From assembly GCA_041648505.1 (NCBI GenBank), contig JBAZOY010000004.1, forward strand, positions 1 through 64,000: a DNA stretch of 64,000 nt. Reading direction: 5' to 3'. The notes under the pieces are model-generated. The model saw only the letters and a program-made list of their open reading frames with translations. It ran no database searches and was not told where the DNA came from. Both the position numbers and the translations under genes were made by a program. Within the stretch, counting starts at the first letter, position 1. Every line of letters starts with the position of its first letter. The DNA comes from JBAZOY01 sp041648505. Its GTDB lineage: Bacteria; Desulfobacterota; Syntrophia; Syntrophales; CG2-30-49-12. Shown one piece after another: positions 1-7,588 of the stretch.

Positions 1-840
1 GTATCCTTAAGGCCTAAAGGAGATTCGGCTTTCGGAACAAGGGCAGAACTGAAAAATATGAACTCCTTCCGGAATGTCCAGCGAGCGCTTGAATACGAGA
101 TCAAGAGACAGCAGTATATCCTCGAAAGCGGTGACAAGATAGTTCAGGAAACAAGGCTCTGGGACGATACCCAGGGAGTGACTCTTTCCATGCGGGGAAA
201 GGAAGAGGCTAATGATTACCGCTACTTCCCCGATCCTGACCTTGTACCTGTTGTCATAAGTGATGACTGGATTGAAGACATCAGAAAAGGGCTTCCCGAA
301 CTCCCCATGGAGAAGAGGGAAAGGTTTATCAGGGATTATCAGATACCTCCGTATGATGCCGGTGTGCTGGTTTCAAGCCGGGCTCTGGCCGATTATTATG
401 AGGAAGTAGTCAGAATTTCAGAAAAGCCGAAAATTGCCGGCAACTGGATCATGGGTGATATTCTTAAGCTGCTGAATGAAGACAAACGTGACATCAAAAT
501 GTGCCCTATCCTTCCCTCGTCCCTGGCGGAACTGATCCAACTGATTGAGGCTGGAACAATCAGCGGTAAAATGGCCAAGGAAGTTGTCGAAGAGATGTAC
601 AAAACCGGTGCCTCCCCGGAAAAAATCATCCAAGAAAAGGGGATGGTGCAGATCACAGATGAGAATGTACTTACAGAAATCGTCAAGCAGATCATAGAGG
701 CCAACCCGGCTCAGCTTGAACAGTATCGCGGAGGGAAGGAAAAAGTATTTGGATTCTTTGTCGGCCAGGTAATGAAGGCTACTCAGGGAAAAGCCAATCC
801 CAAGCTTATCAATGACCTTCTAAGGAGAATGTTAAAATGA
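1..840 (+). CDS. gatB: Asp-tRNA(Asn)/Glu-tRNA(Gln) amidotransferase subunit B, 3' part
   Basis: GatB binds the mischarged Glu-tRNA(Gln) or Asp-tRNA(Asn) and phosphorylates the side chain, so that GatA-derived ammonia can amidate it; it works in the cytoplasmic GatCAB complex. The reading frame is open from base 1 and encodes the conserved stretch RPKGDSAFGTRAELKN ahead of the first internal Met at 58, so the gene begins outside the window. Visible parts are the end of the catalytic cradle domain (DYRYFPDPDL, about residue 60 of the visible part) and the whole helical tail plus YqeY-like C-terminal domain (last ~140 residues) that grips the tRNA. The stop overlaps the mtnA start by 4 bases, implying translational coupling. 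Nothing looks damaged. Confidence 0.95.
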   Translation, partial: VSLRPKGDSAFGTRAELKNMNSFRNVQRALEYEIKRQQYILESGDKIVQETRLWDDTQGVTLSMRGKEEANDYRYFPDPDLVPVVISDDWIEDIRKGLPELPMEKRERFIRDYQIPPYDAGVLVSSRALADYYEEVVRISEKPKIAGNWIMGDILKLLNEDKRDIKMCPILPSSLAELIQLIEAGTISGKMAKEVVEEMYKTGASPEKIIQEKGMVQITDENVLTEIVKQIIEANPAQLEQYRGGKEKVFGFFVGQVMKATQGKANPKLINDLLRRMLK

Positions 841-1892
841 TCAAAACGATTTTCTGGGAAGATGATGCTGTGGTCATGATTGACCAGAGGGCCCTCCCGC
901 AGGAAGAACGTAATCTTGTCTGTAAACGATATGAAGATGTAATCACGGCAATCAAAAACCTCTCGATCCGCGGCGCCCCTGCGATCGGAGTAGCCACGGC
1001 AATGGGAATTGCCCTTGGTGTAAAAAAAAACATCTCACCCGCATCCGAAGATGAGCTGAAGGCAGAATTTAACCGTATCTGCCACGAGTTTTCCAAAGCG
1101 CGTCCCACCGCCAGAAACCTTTTCTGGGCTATCGAAAGGATGAAGAATTGTTTCGATAAAGCTTTTGCCTCCGGCATAGAAAAAATAAAAGAGGCCCTCG
1201 TCACAGAAGCCATCCGTATCTGCGAAGAGGATATTGCCATAAACAAACAGATTGGTATCCACGGAAGGTCTTTGATCAATAGCGGAGACTCCATCCTTAC
1301 CCACTGTAATGCCGGTGCTCTGGCGACAGCCGGCTACGGAACAGCCCTCGGGGTGATCAGAGCTGCCCATGAAGAAAGAAAGACGCTGCACGTATATATG
1401 GACGAGACAAGACCGATACTTCAGGGGGCGAGACTTACCGCATGGGAGTTGATGAAGGAGAGAATTTTCTCCACTTTGATTACCGACAGTACAGCCGGGT
1501 TCCTCATGAAACAGGGAAAGATCAACTGCGTCATTGTAGGAGCGGACCGGATCGCCGCCAATGGAGATGTGGCTAACAAGATCGGTACTTACTCTCTTTC
1601 AGTTCTGGCAAAGGAGCATAATGTCCCGTTTTATGTGGCGGCACCGCTCTCCACCATTGATATGGCAATCAAGGATGGAGATGACATTCCTATTGAGGAG
1701 AGAGACAGTGAAGAAGTTCTTTCATTTCGTGGAGTCGTGGTAGCACCGGAGATGATTATGGTCTATAATCCGGCCTTCGATGTGACACCGAACCAATACA
1801 TAACAGCGATCATTACCGAGAAGGGAATTATCGCCAAGCCATATGAAAAAGCAATTGCCCGTCTCTTTGATGAAAATGTGAAAATTACATGA
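837..1892 (+). CDS. mtnA: S-methyl-5-thioribose-1-phosphate isomerase
   Basis: Converts 5-methylthioribose-1-phosphate to 5-methylthioribulose-1-phosphate in methionine salvage. The 351 residues match the family length. Recognisable motifs are SIRGAPAIG (about 42-50), the catalytic-Cys region ILTHCNAGALAT (about 153-164), ETRPILQGARLTAWEL (about 190-205) and the VGADRIAANGDVANKIGTY block (about 234-252). This family resembles eIF2B alpha, but the ETRP..QGARLTAWEL and NAGALAT motifs favour the isomerase. The start overlaps the gatB stop (ATGA) and the stop overlaps the next HAD gene, so the three genes look co-transcribed. No other methionine-salvage gene is in the window; the downstream phosphatase is not an MtnC or MtnX that I recognise. 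The enzyme might therefore serve a partial salvage or 5-deoxyribose disposal route (inference). Confidence 0.93.
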   Translation: MIKTIFWEDDAVVMIDQRALPQEERNLVCKRYEDVITAIKNLSIRGAPAIGVATAMGIALGVKKNISPASEDELKAEFNRICHEFSKARPTARNLFWAIERMKNCFDKAFASGIEKIKEALVTEAIRICEEDIAINKQIGIHGRSLINSGDSILTHCNAGALATAGYGTALGVIRAAHEERKTLHVYMDETRPILQGARLTAWELMKERIFSTLITDSTAGFLMKQGKINCVIVGADRIAANGDVANKIGTYSLSVLAKEHNVPFYVAAPLSTIDMAIKDGDDIPIEERDSEEVLSFRGVVVAPEMIMVYNPAFDVTPNQYITAIITEKGIIAKPYEKAIARLFDENVKIT

Positions 1893-2521
1893 AAAAACTG
1901 TTTCTCTTTGATTTTGACGGTGTCTTGATTGATTCCCTGGAAATATATGAACGAGCGGTGATGCAATGCCTGGAAAAGATCCGTAAACCGATCGTTAAGA
2001 ACCGCGCAGATTTTATGGACCTTTTTGACGATAACTTTTATGAAGCGATTGTCAAAAAGGGAATAGCTCTTGAAGAATACACAAATGCATCAAGGGAAAT
2101 AGTTGCCCAAATCGACTATGACCAGATGGAGCCCTTTTATGATTTAATCCCTGTTCTCTATGAGCTGAAGGAAGACAATCTCCTCGTTGTCATCTCCTCC
2201 AATGAGTCTGGGGTCATCAATAAAGTTCTCTCCCGTCTCCGGTTTGACGGGTGCTTTAAAGAAATTCTCGGTTCTGACTTCATGTACAGTAAAAGTGAAA
2301 AGATCACCCATGCCATGAACAGGTTCCATACAGAAAGAGACAGCACCTACTATGTGGGAGATACTGCGGGTGATGTCAAGGAGGCAAAGATAGCCGGGGT
2401 AAACACCGTTGCCGTCACCTGGGGATGGCACAGCAGAGAAAGACTCGAAGCGGCAAAGCCGGATCACTTGATTGACAGACCAGAAGAACTGTTGATCCTT
2501 GATACCTTACCCCATAAGTAG
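1889..2521 (+). CDS. HAD-superfamily hydrolase, phosphoglycolate phosphatase-like
   Basis: A 210-residue cytosolic haloacid-dehalogenase phosphatase. Motif I is DFDGVLIDS near the N-terminus (nucleophile and acid/base aspartates), motif II is the ISSNES segment near 105, a Lys near 135 serves motif III, and motif IV is GDTAGDVKEA (about 157-166). A helical cap sits between motifs I and II, as in the Gph/PGMB branch. The substrate cannot be read from the sequence; phosphoglycolate or a sugar phosphate is plausible. It overlaps mtnA by 4 bases, so it could dephosphorylate a methylthioribose- or deoxyribose-derived sugar phosphate, but that is only context. The gene ends the gatB operon; no clear terminator is seen after it. 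Confidence 0.85.
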   Translation: MKKLFLFDFDGVLIDSLEIYERAVMQCLEKIRKPIVKNRADFMDLFDDNFYEAIVKKGIALEEYTNASREIVAQIDYDQMEPFYDLIPVLYELKEDNLLVVISSNESGVINKVLSRLRFDGCFKEILGSDFMYSKSEKITHAMNRFHTERDSTYYVGDTAGDVKEAKIAGVNTVAVTWGWHSRERLEAAKPDHLIDRPEELLILDTLPHK

Positions 2522-2749
2522 TGGAGGGGCGGCTGAAGGGCCGTGATTCTTCTAAAGTTCTTTCATAACTTTTCCTTATTATGCGTGGCCTCATCACAAC
2601 CCAACGTAACAAATCTGTCAGCCGGCGGATCGGTATAAAACCCAATAACAAACAATGCTAAAACGTAACTACATCATATAACAATAGATATTGAAAAATT
2701 GCGTCTTCGTCATTGGTGTCTTATGAGGACTCTGTAATGGTGTTTGGGG

Positions 2750-2788
2750 TATAATATGGATCAATATGAAATTGTCAGCAATTAGGAG
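2750..2788 (+). promoter_or_regulatory. Candidate promoter -10 box and ribosome-binding site for the sulfotransferase-like gene
   Basis: A perfect TATAAT lies at 2750-2755, 38 bases before the ATG at 2794, and an AGGAG ribosome-binding site at 2784-2788. No convincing -35 box is found 16-18 bases upstream, so this is a weak call based on the -10 and its position. Confidence 0.3.
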
Positions 2789-2793
2789 AAACC

Positions 2794-3441
2794 ATGTCAT
2801 CGAGGAACCACGTGGTAATAACAGGTACAGGGAGAAGTGGAACTACTTTCCTGGTCGAGCTTCTGACACATCTAGGGCTTGAAACCGGATTTAGTGCCGA
2901 TGACATTGTATCTAGGAAATTTAAGGAAGCTCGTGCCGGATTAGAATATGACATAAGACGCAAAGATCCTCCCTTTATTTGTAAAGACCCCTGGTTTTGT
3001 GATTACGCAGAAGAAGTCATACGCCGTGACGATATCGTCATCGAACATGTTTTCATTCCTGTTCGAGACTTGAATGGGGCGGCTGAAAGCAAACGACAGG
3101 TAGTAAAGACTAACCTTTCAAATTTGCTTTTTGTCGAGCGATTGAAGCACATGATCAGGCCACGACAATTTGCCGGTGGATTGTGGCACACACGTTCAAG
3201 CAAACCAGGTAAACAGGAAGAAACTCTCCTGAGGCAAATATACAAACTTATGTTAGCAGTCTCTGATACTACATTACCCGTGACTTTCATGCGCTATCCG
3301 AGGATTGTCAAAGATTGTCCATATCTATTTGAAAAGCTCAAACCGATATTACGAGATATTACGTATCAGTCTTTTTGTGCAGCGTTTAGGAAGACAGTTC
3401 GACCGGAACTGATCCGCAGCTGCAACGAAGACGATTGCTAA
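2794..3441 (+). CDS. Sulfotransferase-like P-loop protein
   Basis: A 215-residue protein opening with VITGTGRSGTTFLVELLTHLG (about 8-28), split here as the 5'-phosphosulfate-binding loop GTGRSGTT of PAPS-dependent sulfotransferases or related nucleotide-binding transferases. A second basic segment near 85-105 (FIPVRDLNGAAESKR) sits where the 3'-phosphate-binding arginine/serine usually lies. Such proteins sulfate sugars or lipids, but the acceptor cannot be told. It has its own good ribosome-binding site (AGGAG, 5 bases before ATG) and is flanked by non-coding or decayed DNA, so it looks like a laterally acquired single gene at the edge of a surface-glycan region. It is short for a Golgi-type sulfotransferase (usually 250-300), and enzymatic activity is not certain. 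Confidence 0.65.
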   Translation: MSSRNHVVITGTGRSGTTFLVELLTHLGLETGFSADDIVSRKFKEARAGLEYDIRRKDPPFICKDPWFCDYAEEVIRRDDIVIEHVFIPVRDLNGAAESKRQVVKTNLSNLLFVERLKHMIRPRQFAGGLWHTRSSKPGKQEETLLRQIYKLMLAVSDTTLPVTFMRYPRIVKDCPYLFEKLKPILRDITYQSFCAAFRKTVRPELIRSCNEDDC

Positions 3442-4007
3442 CATCTATATGGCCTTCGGTTGTGAAGAGAATAATCTCCTATAGAAAGGGTTATCCGAAA
3501 CAATAGTACCTGTATTTTCCCCCATAATTTCCTTCACCTTCATTTTCGAAAGATTACAATTCGTGGAAGGTTTCCAGATATAATTTGACTTTAAAACCTC
3601 AGCATCCTGTTTCGTCCGGATGAGCCCATGGATAACCCCCGGATCCTAAAAGTGATTACTCATGATGAATGGAAAGGCAATACCGGCCTGCTGAAGGAGC
3701 AGAAACGTATGGCTTACTTATATGAACAGGTGTAACCACATATATATATCTTGCGGTCATTTTTTCTTGACATACAACCTTATATTCCCTATTCTTCCTT
3801 CACGAAAAGCAAGTTCTTATCAAAAAAAATTATTAGAACTTCTTTCGCAGCCGCCGTAAAACCTTTACGTACAAACGTTAAAAATGCTTAGGGTGCTGCT
3901 GTAGGGCGAACCGATGCAGCATCGATTGGCGGATATAAGATCTTCCTTGAGCAGTATAAAAGAAGGGATTCAGCAGAATCTTAGAGATTCAGAAGGAAAA
4001 CCGATTT
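3442..4007 (+). other. Non-coding stretch, no gene recognised
   Basis: About 570 A+T-rich bases. Only short open frames occur (a 36-residue one at about 3619-3739 and a 39-residue one starting near 3913), and neither resembles a family I know. The right end runs into the UspA remnant, so part of this may be decayed coding sequence. Confidence 0.4.
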
Positions 4008-4322
4008 ATGCAGCAGCCGGGAACTTTTTTTGAACCGCAACAACACCTGTATTTCCCCTCCCGCCTTGCAAAGCTACAGGAAGTTTCAAAGAATTATCGG
4101 AATAGACTTATAGATAGTAACGCCAGGGAAGGAGTACTTATTTATAACACCGGGGCCTGCGGTAAGCGTCATCTTAAATTTTGCCGAAGGAACAAAAGCG
4201 GACGTGCAATGTCCAGTGACGGATTGGGCAGTGCCACCCGTACGTTTTACGGCAGTACGGCTGCCGGTATACTCCAGCAGGTGGATCGGCCTTTGCTGAT
4301 TATCCGTACGCAAAGACTTTAA
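4008..4322 (+). pseudogene. Decayed universal stress protein (UspA family) remnant
   Basis: The frame ending at 4322 encodes a typical UspA C-terminus: SSDGLGSATRTFYGSTAAG followed by ILQQVDRPLLIIRT, matching the family's MGSRGLG...GSTAERVL...PVLVVR pattern that binds ATP or forms the dimer. About 60 bases upstream the matching segment (SVILNFAEGTKADV, family EILRFAEEEKADLIV) is in a different frame (about 4158-4208). Upstream again AKLQEVSKNYRNRLI looks like the preceding helix, back in the first frame. So at least two frameshifts separate the pieces and the N-terminal half is missing. The 104-residue open frame is therefore not a real intact gene. The identification rests on motif resemblance only. 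Confidence 0.55.
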
Positions 4323-4544
4323 TTCAATAATCCGGAGACTTATAAACGCGGACCATTTTCATATTAATTTTTCCGTGTTTATTCTGTTGAGAATAACGAT
4401 AGTTCTCTAATTTTATTTAGGCAGGATCGTGTGTACAGGATAAAATTACCTTCGCTTATCGGATACATGACTGCCGTTCTTATTCTTGGTTCGTATGATT
4501 TTTCTCGTTGCCAAGATAGCAACGGATAGTAGTAAGGAGTTTCC

Positions 4545-5771
4545 ATGCAGGAAAAAACCTTGCAGCATTGGTTGCTCATCATCATTTCCACGATTGTTGT
4601 GCTGCCCTATCTGGCTCTCTGTTACATCTTTTATGATCGGCAGCTCATTCTCTCACCAGTCCACTTCGCACTGCTTTTGCTGATTCTTGCACTGGCTGTT
4701 ATGGGCGTCATGCTAGTCCGTTATGTTTTTGAAGCGGTTTCCGTCACCGCTGATTCCCTGAAAAAAACCGCTGAAAGCGGCGACAGCCAATCATTAAATC
4801 TTCACCAGAAGATAATGGAATTGGATGATATATCATCCTCCTTCAACACTGTGATGAAGCGATTGGAAAAGACTACGGAGTCGCTGGACCATACTGTCGA
4901 AAAACTGCAGCAGACCGATGAGGAGTATCACAAAGTCCTTGAAAACATCGAGGAAGGTTACTACGAAGTCGATATAGCCGGCAATTTTACCTTCTTTAAC
5001 AACACCATATCCAAAATCCTCGGCTATTCAAAAGAGGAGTTGAGAGGGATGAACAATCTCCGGTACATGGACGAAGAAAACGCGAAGAAGGCCCTTCTCT
5101 GTTGCAGCAACATTTACCGTACCGGTATTCCTGAGAAAAATATGGAAGTGGAACTACTCAGAAAAGACGGTAAGAGTGTGATCGTTGAAGCGTCGATTTC
5201 CCTGATCAGGGATCCATCCGGACAATCCGTCGGACTTCGTGGAATCATTCATGATATTACGGAACGCCGCAGGATGGAGGAGGAGATTATTTCCCTTTCA
5301 ATTACCGACCACCTTACGGGCATTCACAATCGAAGGGGATTCGAGGCCCTTGCCGAACAGCAGCTCAAAATAAGGGAACGGACAAAGGAACAATTGTTCC
5401 TGCTGTTCGCTGATTTAGACAATACGAAAGGGATCAATGATAATTTTGGTCATGAGAATGGCGATATGGCCCTGATTGAAGTTGCATCGATCCTTAAGGA
5501 TGTTTTTCGAAAATCAGATATCATCGCCCGTATCGGAGGGAATGAGTTTGTAGTCCTCGGAATAGAATCTCCGGAAAATGATTCCGAAATACTTGCAAGC
5601 CGCCTGCAGCAACGTATTGGCGTTCACAACACCAGGGGAAACGAGGATTATCAGATCTCACTGAGTATCGGCATAGCCCGCAGCGATCCAGACAAACCCT
5701 GCACCATCGATGAATTGATGTCCAAAGCGGATACGTTAATGTATCAACACAAACGGAGCATGCGTTTGTAA
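4545..5771 (+). CDS. Membrane PAS-GGDEF protein with degenerate GGNEF active site
   Basis: A 408-residue sensor. Two membrane helices (about 8-26 and 34-54) flank a very short periplasmic loop. A HAMP-like linker and coiled coil follow (about 60-125), then a PAS domain (about 126-240, ending DITERRRM) and a GGDEF domain (about 245-408). The metal-binding region DLDNTKGINDNFGHENGD is kept, but the signature reads GGNEF instead of GGDEF or GGEEF (codon AAT at 5541-5543, one transition from GAT). An inhibitory-site RxxD (RKSD) lies exactly five residues before it. A c-di-GMP-binding sensor with weak or no cyclase activity is therefore plausible (inference). The ATG is chosen for its AGGAG site 5 bases upstream; the gene stands alone. 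Confidence 0.88.
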   Translation: MQEKTLQHWLLIIISTIVVLPYLALCYIFYDRQLILSPVHFALLLLILALAVMGVMLVRYVFEAVSVTADSLKKTAESGDSQSLNLHQKIMELDDISSSFNTVMKRLEKTTESLDHTVEKLQQTDEEYHKVLENIEEGYYEVDIAGNFTFFNNTISKILGYSKEELRGMNNLRYMDEENAKKALLCCSNIYRTGIPEKNMEVELLRKDGKSVIVEASISLIRDPSGQSVGLRGIIHDITERRRMEEEIISLSITDHLTGIHNRRGFEALAEQQLKIRERTKEQLFLLFADLDNTKGINDNFGHENGDMALIEVASILKDVFRKSDIIARIGGNEFVVLGIESPENDSEILASRLQQRIGVHNTRGNEDYQISLSIGIARSDPDKPCTIDELMSKADTLMYQHKRSMRL

Positions 5772-6145
5772 ACTTACGGGAATCTGAGTATCGAGAAAAT
5801 AATACCCTTTGTCCGGTCAACTCCTTAGGGCGGTAAGGTCTTCAAGATGCTTCCGGTAAAAGAAAAGATTACTTATATGTATAAACATGTCTCTAAAGAT
5901 CAGTTATCATGCCTGATTATAAGTTTACATTTCCATCCTTCGTTGTGTCTGTCCCAGACATGAGGGTTCTCTGATAATACCGCCATCGGTATTTCAAACC
6001 CGGGAAAGTTCTATCTGATTTAAAATTCACAGGAATCGGTTAAAGCAACCCTTCCCGCCTCGTTTTCAGTGGCTCACATAATACCGGCAACGAAACTATT
6101 TCTGAGAACCGGGTATTTAAGGATGTTCTGTTAGGGGTTAAAAAA
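5772..6145 (+). other. Intergenic region, no gene recognised
   Basis: Between the GGDEF gene and the next sulfotransferase I see no supported gene. A short perfect hairpin, AATACCG-CCAT-CGGTATT, lies near 5977-5994, without a T-run. Confidence 0.4.
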
Positions 6146-7588
6146 ATGAAACGACAGATTATATTCGTATTGGGGATGCACAGAAGCGGCACAAGTGCTG
6201 TAAGTCGCGGACTTAAGGCGCTGGGGGTGGAGCTGGGTGACAATCTGATGCCTCCTGTTCCTAACGATAACGAAACAGGATTCTGGGAGGACATTGATTT
6301 TAACTCATTAAATGAAGAAATCCTTGCCTTGATCGGCTGCAATTGGAATAGTTCACGGCTGATTGAACCAGGCGAACTGACCGGTCAAGCATTTTCTTCT
6401 CTCCGGCTTCGTGCCCTTGAATTGCTCAATCATAAAATCGGCAAATCAGATAAATTTGGCATCAAAAATCCACGTATGTGCAGAACCATGCCGTTTTGGC
6501 AGCAGGTAATGAGCCATTGTGACTTTGAGGATCAATATGTAATTGCGGTCCGTAATCCACTGAGCGTTGCCAGATCACTCGCCGCCCGTAACGGTTTCAG
6601 CGTTGAAAAATCTCATTTGCTCTGGCTGGGACATATGATTCCCACAATGATGGAAACAAAAGGAAAACGACGAGTTGTGGTTGACTATGATCTCCTGATG
6701 AATGATCCCATAATACAGATGGAACGTATTGCACGCGGCTTGAACATCGTACCCGACGGAAATACAGAAAAAGAACTTACCGGTTTTGCGGAAGACTTTC
6801 TCTCTCAGGAACTGCGCCACACTCAATTTGACATCCGCCATTTTGCACTGGATTCCCGTCTGCCGCGTCTTGCTGCCGATGCTTACGGACACCTGCTGAA
6901 ACTCGCTCAGGATATTGTATCTCCTGAAGCTTCCGAATGTATTGATACATGGAATCACATCAGTGAGATATATTTGTCGATGGCACCTGTATACTCCCTA
7001 CTTGACCGGGAAGAAAGCATACTGGCCGAGCATGAAGGACAGATTGCCGCCAGCAACAAAGCCATCGCTGATAAGGATACACATATCAGGAACCTTGGAG
7101 TTTTAATTGAAGACAAGAGTACCCATATCATAAGCCTTGAAACGGCCTTAGATGAAAAAAGGGGCCTCATTGAAGAGCAAGCGGAGCAAATTCAGGCAAA
7201 GGATTTGCGTATCCAGAATATTGAATACGAGCTGAGTATAATTAAACACTCCCGGGTCTGGAGAGCAGCAGAAGCTCTTCGATCTTTGTTTTATATAAAA
7301 ATACTGGGGCATTTTCCGTTACTACAGCAATCTGCTTTAACAATTAGCAGAGCAGGATTTTCAGTTTTTTATCAAAAAACAAAAAGAAAACTGAAAAGGT
7401 ATTTATGGCGATCCAATCATGAACCGAAAATCTCGGATTCATCACCTTCAGAAACAGCCTCAATAAAGAGCATGGAGGCAAAGACATATGTTCCGCTCAC
7501 TGAATTTAAAATGAAGGCAGAGAAAGAAGTTATCAGAAAGAAGTTAAGAGAGGTCATTGATAAAATTGAAAAGAAGCGAGGTATGTGA
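6146..7588 (+). CDS. Sulfotransferase-domain protein with coiled coil
   Basis: A 480-residue protein. Residues 1-265 form a sulfotransferase-like P-loop domain: the phosphosulfate-binding loop is LGMHRSGTSAVSRGL (about 8-22), and the 3'-phosphate site is probably AVRNPLSVARSLAARNG (about 133-149). A long predicted coiled coil (about 288-365) follows. Next comes an SRVWRAAEALRSLF segment, similar to the S-x-x-WR-x-x-x-x-LR patch common between coiled coil and catalytic domains in cell-surface glycan enzymes, then a basic tail of about 90 residues. The tail overlaps the next glycosyltransferase by 32 bases, or by none if that gene uses a later start. It probably sulfates or otherwise modifies a surface polysaccharide or glycolipid; the acceptor is unknown. 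Confidence 0.75.
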   Translation: MKRQIIFVLGMHRSGTSAVSRGLKALGVELGDNLMPPVPNDNETGFWEDIDFNSLNEEILALIGCNWNSSRLIEPGELTGQAFSSLRLRALELLNHKIGKSDKFGIKNPRMCRTMPFWQQVMSHCDFEDQYVIAVRNPLSVARSLAARNGFSVEKSHLLWLGHMIPTMMETKGKRRVVVDYDLLMNDPIIQMERIARGLNIVPDGNTEKELTGFAEDFLSQELRHTQFDIRHFALDSRLPRLAADAYGHLLKLAQDIVSPEASECIDTWNHISEIYLSMAPVYSLLDREESILAEHEGQIAASNKAIADKDTHIRNLGVLIEDKSTHIISLETALDEKRGLIEEQAEQIQAKDLRIQNIEYELSIIKHSRVWRAAEALRSLFYIKILGHFPLLQQSALTISRAGFSVFYQKTKRKLKRYLWRSNHEPKISDSSPSETASIKSMEAKTYVPLTEFKMKAEKEVIRKKLREVIDKIEKKRGM

